A stretch of DNA of 55,357 nucleotides, taken from positions 1 to 55,357 of the forward strand of contig CALCEB010000005.1 of the NCBI GenBank assembly GCA_937900045.1, read 5' to 3'. Positions 35,365 to 43,600 of the stretch are shown one piece after another. Positions within the stretch are counted from its first letter, which is position 1. Each line of letters starts with the position of its first letter. The notes beneath the pieces were generated by a model. It was given only the letters and a program-made list of their open reading frames with translations. It ran no database searches and was not told the DNA's origin. The DNA is from an uncultured Acidobacteriota bacterium (GTDB taxonomy: Bacteria; Acidobacteriota; Terriglobia; UBA7540). Position numbers and translations under genes: made by a program.

Positions 35365-36002
35365 TGCACAAAGGGTAAGCCACTGGTTCGACCAGTGCGA
35401 CTTGAAAAGGTTTGACCGTTGAGGCATCACAATCCTCCTCAGGTGGCTTGATGAGACCATCTGAAAAAAAAAGGATGTGATGTCTGAGTTTTATCAGAAC
35501 CTATCCCACTCACGGTGGGATTGCAAGTACCATGTGGTGTTCGTGCCCAAGCGACGGCGCAAAGTGCTGTTCGGCCAAGTGCGTCGACATTTGGGTGAGA
35601 TTTTTCACGCTCTGGCCCGACAGAAGGAATGCCAGATTTTGGAAGGGCGCCTGATGCCGGACCACGTGCCTATGTGTATCGCGATTCCCCCCAAGCCCCC
35701 GGTGGCTTCAGTGATCGGGTTTCTGAAAGGGAAGAGCGCCATCGCGGTGGCCCGGCTGAATGGCCGGGAACGGAATTTCACCGGCGAGCACCTGTGGGCT
35801 CGTGGCTATGCCGTTTCCACGGTCGGGTTCGAGCTGGAAGAAGTTCGCCGCTCCATCCGCGAGCAAGAAGAAGCGGATGGAGCAGCGGGGAAATTCTGAA
35901 CCTCGAACAAGGCGGGCTCGGCGCGACGCCTTAACCAACGAACCGACCCCGTTTGACGGGGCCCTACTCATCAAGCCACCCGCTTCGCGGGGGGTGTCTG
36001 AC
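35365..36002 (+). mobile_element. IS200/IS605-family element inserted in the GH29 gene
   Basis: Joining 35364 to 36003 restores an uninterrupted fucosidase frame (GEWLRV-NGEAIYNT), which defines a ~638-bp insertion with a 2-base ambiguity (AC present at both edges). No target duplication beyond that is visible, as expected for IS200/IS605. A left-end hairpin CACTGGT-TCG-ACCAGTG lies at 35381-35397. Right-end hairpins are CCCCGT-TTG-ACGGGG (35947-35961) and CCCGC-TTC-GCGGG (35979-35991). GGTGGCTTGATGAG (35442-35455) recurs inverted at 35967-35980. On the plus strand the left end abuts GTTAAC. A single tnpA-like gene is inside; there is no tnpB or IscB. Confidence 0.85.
35480..35899 (+). CDS. 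tnpA: IS200-type Y1 transposase TnpA, catalytic residues replaced
   Basis: A 139-aa protein of full family length: 'KYHVVFVPKRRRKVLFGQ', 'LEGRLMPDHVPMCIAIPPK', 'VIGFLKGKSAIAVAR', 'ERNFTGEHLWARGYAVSTVG', 'EEVRRSIREQEEAD'. Y1 HUH transposases cut single-stranded DNA using a His-hydrophobe-His metal site and one tyrosine. Here the HUH motif reads His62-Val-Pro64 (CAC GTG CCT). The tyrosine normally found before I-R-x-Q-E is Ser125 (TCC). Both changes should abolish catalysis, although the frame is intact. Start ATG at 35480 with AAAAGGA just upstream; a GTG one codon earlier is possible. Lies inside the element interrupting the GH29 remnant. Confidence 0.85.
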   Translation: MSEFYQNLSHSRWDCKYHVVFVPKRRRKVLFGQVRRHLGEIFHALARQKECQILEGRLMPDHVPMCIAIPPKPPVASVIGFLKGKSAIAVARLNGRERNFTGEHLWARGYAVSTVGFELEEVRRSIREQEEADGAAGKF

Positions 36003-36254
36003 TCGCAACCATTCGCCTGCATACTGCAATCGCTCCACGGCTTCGGGCGCCCAAGTGCCGTTGGGCGCGGGGCCAAAGCCGACTTCGAAATTCCCGCCTT
36101 TAGCGCAGACGGTAATCAGGCTCTCCACCACCCATTGGGCCGTCTTATATTCGTCGCCCGGAATATAGGAGAAAGAAGTTCCACAAGGATAAATGACTTT
36201 CCACAAGCCGGCGGGCGGGTATCCGAGGAAAGGCATTTCAACTGTAATTTATCT
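36003..36254 (-). pseudogene. alpha-L-fucosidase (GH29) remnant, 5' part of the surviving fragment
   Basis: About 80 codons, open from just after a TAA at ~36255, reading 'GLWKVIYPCGTSFSYIPGDE', 'TAQWVVESLITVCAKGGNF' and 'AVERLQYAGEWLRV'. This is the segment of GH29 fucosidases immediately before the C-terminal domain. It ends at the IS200-like element. The first ~300 residues of the enzyme, including the catalytic nucleophile region, are missing, so the gene was already truncated or was lost after insertion. The sequence upstream to 36385 reads openly in parts but is not recognisable fucosidase. Confidence 0.78.
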
Positions 36255-36358
36255 CGTATCCCGCATGGCTCGTTGTAATGAGCCGCCCCAGATGCAAGAC
36301 AACGGAAGGTTGCGCCCGCGCTCAAAGGGCACGATTTTAACCGTACCTTTCCGGCCTT

Positions 36359-36389
36359 CGAGTAAAGCTTTGTGAACAGTCCAGGTTAA
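36359..36389. repeat. 31-nt imperfect direct repeat, copy 1
   Basis: CGAGTAAAGCTTTGTGAA and following bases to 36389 match 39194-39224 at 25 of 31 positions in the same orientation. The two copies bracket the GMC / subunit-3 gene pair; this one overlaps the last bases of the GMC gene. Confidence 0.5.
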
Positions 36390-38068
36390 ACATTGCCCTT
36401 TTTCATCTGCTGCATCATGTAATCGCAGGAACGGACGCAGAGGGCCATGATGGTAAGCGTGGGATTCTGGCAGGCGGTGGAAGGAAACGCTGCGCCATCC
36501 AGGACGAACAGATTCTTGACGTCATGGCTTTGCTCAAACTGGTTCAGTACTGAACCTTTGGGATCGTTCCCCATGCGGGCAATTCCCACTTCGTGGATGG
36601 CGTAACCCGGGGTGTTGGGGCGGCAATGGGTGGTGATGTTCTTGGCTCCTACCGCTTCAAGCATCTCGCCCGCAGATTCCTCGATATTCTTCAGCATTGC
36701 CAGTTCGTTCTCACCGTAAGTCATATGGAACTTGAGAACCGGGATGCCATACGTATCCACCACGTTCTTGTCGATTTCAATGAAATTGTCCCAGCGGGCC
36801 AGACATTCCCCGAACCCGCCCACGCCGACGCCCGTGACCGGATCCTTGATCGCTTGCTTAAATGCCGCCCCGAACCCGGGAGCATTCCAGTTGAAATGCG
36901 CGGCTCCGCCACCTTGGTATCCGAACCCCCGCAGGAAATTCTTGGAGCGCGGCCCGTCATGGCTGTTACGGAAGCGGATCACGTAAATGCCGTCCGGACG
37001 GTGGGGACCGTTGATGTTGGGCTGCGTGTCCACATTGGGAAGCTCGCCATAAGCTCCCGCGCCGGTGATGTGGTCCATCAAGTAGTGCCCCAGGACGCCA
37101 CTCGAATTCGCCAGCCCGTTCGGGTATTGGCGGTTTGCGGAATTGAAAAGGATGCGCACCGATTCGAGCGATTGTGCTGCGAGCGCCACGACGCGCCCGT
37201 GAACTTCCTTCGGCTGGCGCGTGACACGGTCAATATAAAGAACACCTGTGGCCCGGTTGCGGTCCGAATCCATCAAAACCTTGTAGACCATGGCGTTGGG
37301 AATGTGAGTGCAATGGCCAGACTTCACGGCGTCCGCTACGGTGGTGAAGGAGGAATTAAAGTAGGAATGCGTGATGCACCCACGCTCGCACGGTCCGCAG
37401 TAGTGGCAGGGCGCGCGGCCGTTGATGGATTTGGTAAGGTTGGCGGAACGGCCCAGGGTGACGTGCCAGCCGAGCTTCTCCTTCACCCGGTTCCGGAACA
37501 ACGTCTCCGTGCAGGTCAATCCCATGGGGGGTTGGAACTGGCCGTCGGGAAGCTCATAAACGCCTTCGCGGATGCCCGTAATACCCACGTACTCTTCGAC
37601 AATGTCGTAATAAGGCGCAAGGTCCTTGTAGCTTAGCGGCCAATCCACGCCGTAGCCGTCGTGCGAGGCGCCCTTGAAGTCCAGATCGCTCAGGCGGTAA
37701 CTCTGACGTCCCCAAACATTCGTGCGTCCTCCCGTGATGCGCATGCGGCCTTGCCAACTGAAGGGCATTCCGTCGTAGGTGGTGTAGGGTTCTTCAATAT
37801 CATTGCAGAACCAATCGTAGTTGTACTCCATGCAGGCATAACAGTCTTTTTGCACGGGGCGGGTCTTGCGAATCAAATCCGTGGCCATGTCACGGTATTT
37901 CAATTTGAACGCCGGTTCGTGCTCGGTGAAATTGCTATCCTTCTGGGGGCGGCCGGCTTCCAGCATCGCCACTTTCAGGCCTGCCTCGGAAAGCCTTTTT
38001 GCAGCCCAGCCGCCGGACGCGCCGGACCCCACCACGATGACATCGTATAATTTGGTTTCACCACTCAT
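36386..38068 (-). CDS. GMC-family dehydrogenase (gluconate/glucose dehydrogenase large-subunit type)
   Basis: A 560-aa protein. FAD loop VVGSGASGG (12-20), 'GRTNVWGRQSYRLSDLDF' (114-131), a four-Cys motif CHYCGPCERGC (Cys221, 224, 227, 231), 'HEVGIARMG' near the C-terminus and 'ACQNPTLTIMAL' supplying the His/Asn pair. Relatives are flavoprotein subunits of membrane-linked gluconate, glucose or fructose dehydrogenases; some FAD-glucose dehydrogenases carry a [3Fe-4S] cluster bound by cysteines in a comparable place. It is divergent from a subunit-3-like gene, its probable partner, which would explain export without its own signal peptide. Start: ATG at 38068 after GAGGTGA. A cytochrome c subunit gene is not found nearby. 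The sugar substrate is not determinable. Confidence 0.88.
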   Translation of the reverse strand: MSGETKLYDVIVVGSGASGGWAAKRLSEAGLKVAMLEAGRPQKDSNFTEHEPAFKLKYRDMATDLIRKTRPVQKDCYACMEYNYDWFCNDIEEPYTTYDGMPFSWQGRMRITGGRTNVWGRQSYRLSDLDFKGASHDGYGVDWPLSYKDLAPYYDIVEEYVGITGIREGVYELPDGQFQPPMGLTCTETLFRNRVKEKLGWHVTLGRSANLTKSINGRAPCHYCGPCERGCITHSYFNSSFTTVADAVKSGHCTHIPNAMVYKVLMDSDRNRATGVLYIDRVTRQPKEVHGRVVALAAQSLESVRILFNSANRQYPNGLANSSGVLGHYLMDHITGAGAYGELPNVDTQPNINGPHRPDGIYVIRFRNSHDGPRSKNFLRGFGYQGGGAAHFNWNAPGFGAAFKQAIKDPVTGVGVGGFGECLARWDNFIEIDKNVVDTYGIPVLKFHMTYGENELAMLKNIEESAGEMLEAVGAKNITTHCRPNTPGYAIHEVGIARMGNDPKGSVLNQFEQSHDVKNLFVLDGAAFPSTACQNPTLTIMALCVRSCDYMMQQMKKGNV

Positions 38069-38120
38069 TCTTCACCTCAATCCGCCCGGACGCAGGTCGT
38101 GGATTAGTTTGCTGTTACGC

Positions 38121-38215
38121 GGTTTGCTGTAGCGCCGCTCGGAGCTTGCCTTGACAGGGAGCAGCGGAAATCCTTCGGAATTCAAATTCGGCGGTCAGAG
38201 ACCGCCGCTACAGCC
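38121..38215. repeat. diverged palindromic element in a divergent promoter region
   Basis: Left arm GGTTTGCTGTAGCGCCGCTC and right arm GCGGTCAGAGACCGCCGCT...ACAGC resemble, with changes, the arms of the palindromes at 24474 and 29738. It lies between the divergent GMC and subunit-3 genes. Confidence 0.6.
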
Positions 38216-38341
38216 GCGAAATCGTACCACTACCCAAACTTGATTGCCCTTCAATTCCGGTAGTGATAATATCACAATGCAATTTTTGTGTGACCGGGAA
38301 CTATCGTTGTGCAGAACGAAACATCACGAGGTAATTTTCAC

Positions 38342-39013
38342 ATGGCATCGGACAAATCGGTAAATTCGGCTAAAGGCATCAACCGGCGGGAAGCGTTCCG
38401 CCATCTTGCCACCGCGATGGGGGCGGGAATGGCGCTTCCCGGCATTGCAGAATCCCACCCCATTCATCAGCACATGCGAAACGAGCGCGTATTGGAGGAT
38501 GCTGCCCAAAACGCTGCCGCCAAGGACTGGACCCCGGTTTTCTTCGATCCTCATCAGAATGAAACCTTCACCATTCTTGCCGAGCGAGTCATCCCTGGCT
38601 CAACCGGGGCCCAGGTGAATCGCTTTGTTGACCTGCTGCTGAGCGTCGATACCCTGGAAAGCCAGAAGCAGTTCATAAACTCACTCTCCGCGTTCGATGC
38701 CTATTCCATCCAGAAGTATGGGAAACCTTTTACGGGTCTTAGCGAAGATCAGCAGAATGAGGCGCTGACCGTGGCATCCACCATGAAACCTGCTGCGGCG
38801 TTGGCTCCGCGCCGGAGAGTTGGTTTGGTCACGCCGGTCAAATCAAAAGAAACGGACGCTCCCCTCTCTCTTCGTGATCATTTTGAAAACCTCAAGCAAT
38901 GGGTTGGCGGCGCTTACTTCTCCTCCGAGGAAGGCATGAAGTACATGGGCTGGACGGGACAGGTCATGTGGCCCAGCTTCCCTGGCTGCCAACATACGGA
39001 CGGGCACAAGTAG
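38342..39013 (+). CDS. Tat-exported gluconate 2-dehydrogenase subunit 3-like protein
   Basis: A 223-aa protein. The ATG at 38342 follows GAGGT by nine bases; a GTG at 38309 is less likely. The twin-arginine signal is NRREAFRHLATAMGAGMALPG. The body matches the subunit-3 family that accompanies GMC dehydrogenases: 'FDPHQNETFTILAERVIPGS', 'VNRFVDLLLS', 'QQNEALTVAS', 'HFENLKQWVGGAYFSSEEGM'. In characterised complexes the small subunit carries the Tat signal and escorts the large flavin subunit across the membrane. It is divergently transcribed from the GMC gene across a ~270-bp region containing a palindromic element. High confidence for family, moderate for partner. Confidence 0.88.
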   Translation: MASDKSVNSAKGINRREAFRHLATAMGAGMALPGIAESHPIHQHMRNERVLEDAAQNAAAKDWTPVFFDPHQNETFTILAERVIPGSTGAQVNRFVDLLLSVDTLESQKQFINSLSAFDAYSIQKYGKPFTGLSEDQQNEALTVASTMKPAAALAPRRRVGLVTPVKSKETDAPLSLRDHFENLKQWVGGAYFSSEEGMKYMGWTGQVMWPSFPGCQHTDGHK

Positions 39014-39193
39014 CCGCCTCGGTCCGCTTTTTCATTCAAGACTCACTCTGCTTCGTCCTTCGCCCTCCATGCCAAAACCCCGTGTTGCGAACCGCGCGAC
39101 ATCCCGCCTCCAACGGGACTTGAACATCCCCCCAGGTTATTTCCGAATGATATGGCTCGTAGGCTCGATCACGCCCAAGCGTGGACCGGTCCC

Positions 39194-39224
39194 CGAGTAA
39201 AACATCGTGAATAATCCGGGTTAA
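39194..39224. repeat. 31-nt imperfect direct repeat, copy 2
   Basis: Matches 36359-36389 at 25 of 31 positions, same orientation. The surrounding convergent gap 39014-39254 holds nothing else recognised. Confidence 0.5.
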
Positions 39225-39254
39225 TGTGGTGGCGCCCGCCCTGGGTTCGCCAGG

Positions 39255-39890
39255 TTACAAACGGGACAGGAAGCGGATTCCCGGCGCGACGGCGTAGTTC
39301 AGTTGCACCAGCACAATAAACCCAATACTCCAGTAAGGATTCACAACGCAGAGTGCAGCGCCAAATGCATAAAGTGATTGTCCGATCACGATCCGGCGGC
39401 AGATCACTGCCGGGACGTCAGCGGGTATTTCTTCCTTCACCAGACGCGCCCGGACCGCATACCCCCAACTGCCATAAAGGACGGCTCCCAGAAGCAGCAC
39501 GTTGCTCCAGTAGACAAGCAGGGCGAGGCGATAGGCAATAAACCTCGCCAGCAGCATGGTGGAGAACGGAGTGATGGTCACCGCGAACAGGAACGCAAGG
39601 TGAATCCAGGTCAGATGACGATCAGAGTGGGCCAGGTTGTTGAGTTGTGTCTGCTGGCCGACCCAAAAAATGCCGAGCGTCAAAAAGCTCATTAAATACG
39701 TTACGAACTGCGGTGAGCGCGCGGCCAAATCCCGCCAGAGATCATGCTCACTATGAATGGCCTGCATGGCTGGCAGGCGAAGGTCCAGGACGAGCAGCGT
39801 CATCGCCACCGCGAAGATGCCATCGCTCAAGGCTGCAAGGCGTTCTACGCTTTGGCCGGCGATCCGGTTGTACGATGTACTCACGGCCAT
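39255..39890 (-). CDS. TMEM175-family (DUF1211) potassium-channel-like membrane protein
   Basis: About 211 aa with six hydrophobic segments. The first contains RLAALSDGIFAVAMTLLVLDL, matching the TMEM175 signature R-x-x-x-F-S-D-G-x-x-A except for Leu at the Phe position. Bacterial members form tetrameric, weakly K+-selective channels. The start is uncertain: the ATG at 39890 is followed by 'AVSTSYNRIAG' but lacks a strong ribosome site. An extended frame to 39980 runs into the hairpin repeat at 39901-39918 and is less plausible. It is convergent with the subunit-3 gene and functionally unrelated to its neighbours as far as can be seen. Confidence 0.85.
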   Translation of the reverse strand: MAVSTSYNRIAGQSVERLAALSDGIFAVAMTLLVLDLRLPAMQAIHSEHDLWRDLAARSPQFVTYLMSFLTLGIFWVGQQTQLNNLAHSDRHLTWIHLAFLFAVTITPFSTMLLARFIAYRLALLVYWSNVLLLGAVLYGSWGYAVRARLVKEEIPADVPAVICRRIVIGQSLYAFGAALCVVNPYWSIGFIVLVQLNYAVAPGIRFLSRL

Positions 39891-39900
39891 CAAGCATATC

Positions 39901-39918
39901 ATTCCCGCGAAGGCGGGA
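39901..39918. repeat. extragenic hairpin repeat
   Basis: ATTCCCGCGAAGGCGGGA, a member of the family also at 157, 44247 and 45540. It lies directly upstream of the TMEM175-like start. Confidence 0.7.
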
Positions 39919-40007
39919 AGCGGCAATGACCCCTCCCAAGCCGACATCGGTATGGGGGATCCCCGCTCCGGGCCCCGCAACAGCCAACTTTGCCAGCAGT
40001 TTACTCA

Positions 40008-40036
40008 TGGACAACCTGATGAATGTATACTATTAT
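40008..40036 (+). promoter_or_regulatory. possible sigma-70-type promoter
   Basis: TGGACA (40008-40013), a 17-bp spacer and TATTAT (40031-40036), one mismatch in each box. It would read into the small ORF at 40130 after a leader of about 87 nt. Confidence 0.4.
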
Positions 40037-40129
40037 CTAACTACCCCTCGCAACGCGCTTTTTTCTTTAACGGGCGCGCCGATTGTTCCTTTTAAGCTAT
40101 TCCAAATTCCTTCGTAAGGGAATGTTCCT

Positions 40130-40336
40130 ATGAGTTCAAAGTCTTTAAGCCTGGCGGCGCTCGAATCTTGCCACGCCAATGCCCAGAAGTCCACAAGCCC
40201 CAGGGATCGCACCAGATCGAATCGGGGTACTAAGGGATTCCTTTCAGGAACAAACCTAAAACTTATTGAAAACAAAGGAAAACTCGAGGAACAAACCGGA
40301 ACAAAGCTAAGGATTTCATGCAACATACTGAATTGA
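40130..40336 (+). CDS. candidate 68-aa protein of unknown function
   Basis: ATG at 40130 is preceded by AAGGGA at eight bases and by a promoter-like pair ~95 bp upstream. The product is Ser/Lys/Asn-rich ('TKGFLSGTNLKLIENKGKLE'). I do not recognise it. The opposite strand is also open (40033-40326), which weakens the case for either frame. Confidence 0.25.
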   Translation: MSSKSLSLAALESCHANAQKSTSPRDRTRSNRGTKGFLSGTNLKLIENKGKLEEQTGTKLRISCNILN

Positions 40337-40672
40337 AAAGGGCAACATGCATTTTGATGCCAAAGCTAAGCATTTAACATAAAACAAAGGGCTTATTCTG
40401 GGGGCTGTGGGAATCTTAGGTTTGTTTGGCAGTTTTTTGGCTCTGTTGCGGCCGCGTCCCCATCAGTGGGACAGATGCTGTAGCGCCGGTGTCCTCACCG
40501 GCGGAACATTATGCGCGGACGGTTTTTAGCCAGAGGGTCGTCATGTTTTATTTCCATAAATAATGTAAATATATTAAAAATCTCTCTTGACAATCAGTTA
40601 TGCTTTGTCTAACTCTATTATACCACTTTGAACTTAATCTACCAAGTTGTGACTTCAGGAGGACTACTTTTA
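40337..40672. other. AT-rich leader region of the TonB receptor gene
   Basis: No gene seen. A half-element of the palindrome family (GCTGTAGCGCCGGTG-TCCT-CACCGGCGG) occupies 40477-40504. TTGACA at 40587-40592 is a good -35 box, but at 17 bp the -10 is poor (TAACTC), and TATTAT at 40616 is too far away. AGGAGG at 40657-40662 is the ribosome site of the receptor gene. Confidence 0.5.
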
Positions 40673-43600
40673 ATGATCCGAATCGAAAGATCTCGTGGAA
40701 AAGCGTTTGGAGTCAGATCATTCACCCTGCTCGCCTTGGCATGGGTCCTATTGTTGCCGGGCGGACTCCTGGCCCAGGAGTATTTCGGGGGAATAGTGGG
40801 AACGGTCACCGATAGTTCCGGCGCCGCGATACCGAAGGCAGCCGTTACCGTTACCAACACCCAAACGGGCGTGGCCTACCACACAATCACGAACCAGTAC
40901 GGGTATTACAACGTTCCTAAACTGATTCCGGGTGTTTATTCCGTTAAAGGCGAGGTGCAGGGTTTTCAGTCGAAAGTGGTCACACCGGTCAGAATTGTAG
41001 TGGCCCAGACGGTCACGGTAAACATGCCGCTGTCAGTCGGTCTCACTACGCAGAGTGTGCAAGTAACGGCCACGGCCCCTCTTTTGACCACCACCAATGG
41101 AACGATTGGTACGGTGGTCAATAACAAGACTGTGGTTGAAATGCCGCTGAATGGCCGCAATTTCACGGGTTTGCTTGAGCTCGTCCCGGGGGCCGTTAAT
41201 ACGGGCAGTAGCTTTATGGCCAATGGCGGCTCGAACTACGCCATCAGCGGGACGCAGTCCATGTCCAACCAGTTCACGTTGGATGGCGTTTACAACGACG
41301 AAGAGTTTTTCGGCCAGTTCGCCATTCAACCGAACATTGACTCCATCCAGGAGTTCAAAGCTCAATCGAACATCACTTCCGCGGAATTTGGCAGGGCCTC
41401 TGGCGCCAATATTGCTGTCGCTACCAAATCCGGCACCAACCAGTTTCACGGCGACGTTTACGAGTTTCTCCGCAATGACGCATTTGACGCCAATCAATGG
41501 TTTAACAACTACTTTGGCTCGCCCAAGGGCGCTTACCGGCAGAACCAATTCGGATTTACGGCTGGCGGGCCCATTGTGATCCCTCATGTTTACAATGGGA
41601 AGGATAAGGCTTTTGTATTCGGACAGTTCGAGGATCTTCGTTTCAACCAATCGCAAGCCAACAGCGCCACGGTTCCCACCCAAGCCATGCTCGGTGGGGA
41701 TTTTTCAAGCTTCCTCACCGGGGCGCAGGCAACCGGCTCAAATAACCAGCCGCTTTTCGATGAGTTGGGGCGTCCGATCATGGTCGGTGAAATTTACAAC
41801 CCGGCGACGTCGCGGGCGGTCACACAAGGCCAAGTTGACCCGGTCACGGGCCTGGTAGCGAGGGGTACGGGTTATGTGCGGGACCCTTTTGCTGGAAATA
41901 TTATCCCCACCGCGGATATGAGCCCGGCGGCGTTGGCCTATGCCCACATCTGGTACCCTTCGGTCACCAAGACGGGTTTCAATAATTTCATCAACACCAA
42001 CCCATTCACATTAAGCCAGTACCAATACAGCACTCGCGTGGATTACAACTTTTCACAAGCCCTGCGCAGCTTCTTCCGGTTTTCGAATCAACATGCGTAT
42101 CAGTTGAGCCCGACCGGATTAACGACCAACGTGGGTTACCTCTACAATACGTTTGTGAATGCTGAAGCGAGTACGACATGGCTGATCAGCCCCACGTCCT
42201 TCTTCGATTTCAAGTCGGCGTTCAACCGCTCAAATCTTTTCGATTACAACAACAACCCTGCACCGGGAGTTGGAAACTACCTTTCCCAGTTTCCCCTGCG
42301 GGGAACGCCCATCAAGAGTTCGGACGCTCCCATGTTCCCGTCCATGAACATTTCCGGATACACCAGCCCCGGCCAGACGGGAAATCCGTTTATTACCAAC
42401 ACCTGGCAGCAATTGGCGGACTTCACTGTGATCCACGGCAAGAGCACCATCCATTTCGGCGCCTCCTGGGAACACTTGAATACTTATTACGACGGAATTT
42501 TTACGTCCATCTTCAACTTTGACAATATTCCGACCGGAGACCCGCAAAACCTGGGAGCGGGTGGCAACGCGGTGGCCTCGTTCCTGCTGGGTTTGCCAAG
42601 CAATGGCCTGCGCAACGTGGGTGATACGGCGGCCTACATGCACCAGAACACCTATGGCACCTATATCCAGGATGACGTGCGCGCCACCTCAAAGCTGACG
42701 TTGAACATCGGGCTGCGCTGGGAATATGACCAGTGGCCATTTGAAAGCAACAACCAGCTTGGGAACTACTACCTGGATACACACAGCTTTGGCTGGAGCG
42801 GGATCAATCCCGTAACCCTGCAGGCGCCGAATGCAACTCGCTCCCTGATGAATCCACAATGGCGAAATCTGATGCCGCGGCTTGGCTTGGCCTATTCCAT
42901 TACTCCGAAAACGGTGATTCGCGCCGGTTTTGGGGTTTATTACAATGCGGACTACGCCTGGCAGGGACAGGGCGCGCGAGGCCAATGGCCTTATGGAGTC
43001 TCTGAAACTATTACCAGCACCAATATTCAGCTTCCAACCGCTCCGCTGCTGACCTATTTCGGCGCTTATGACACACCCCTGCCCGGCACTCCGCCCAATG
43101 AACAGCACATTGTGGCGCGCGACAACCAGACACCCAGCACCCGGCAATATAACTTCGACGTTCAGCGTCAATTGACGCAAAGCCTGATGGCGGAAGTGGA
43201 CTACCTCCACACCGACGGTAGGAACCTTCCGGATTTTATCAACGTCAACGATCCGCCGCCGGGCAATCCCAATCCCGTCGGCTCGGCATTGAATCCCCGT
43301 CCCGAAGCGCAGTTTGCGCCGACGCTCGGAGCCATGAGCCTGAACGCCAACCAAGCGATGTCGCACTATAACGCTTTTGTTGTGAAAGCCAACAAGACGT
43401 TCGCTCACGGTCTGGAATTTGGAGCCAATTACACCTGGTCGCACTTGCTCGACACACCGGGCGGTTCCAATTACGGCGGCGGCTCACCGCAGAATCCCAG
43501 TTGCCGGCTCTGCGATTACGGCAATGACAGCAATAATTTCCCGAGTATCTTCACGGCGTCTTGGGTTTACGACCTGCCGGCCGGCAGAGGCCGCCAATTC

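Noticed and set aside
35365..36002. RAYT (REP-associated transposase) rather than IS200 TnpA
   Set aside because: Length, conserved blocks and end hairpins fit IS200; no genomic REP association can be shown from this window alone.
36593..37636. 347-codon plus-strand frame across the GMC dehydrogenase
   Set aside because: It is antisense to a gene with clear GMC motifs and shows no domain; a GC-driven shadow frame.
40033..40326. 97-codon minus-strand frame opposite the 68-aa candidate
   Set aside because: No ribosome site or family; it runs into the next repeat-rich region. The plus frame is slightly better supported, but neither is secure.
40587..40621. Full sigma-70 promoter for the TonB receptor
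   Set aside because: The -35 TTGACA is perfect, but the 17-bp-spaced -10 is TAACTC and the better TATTAT is 23 bp away, so only the -35-like box is noted.
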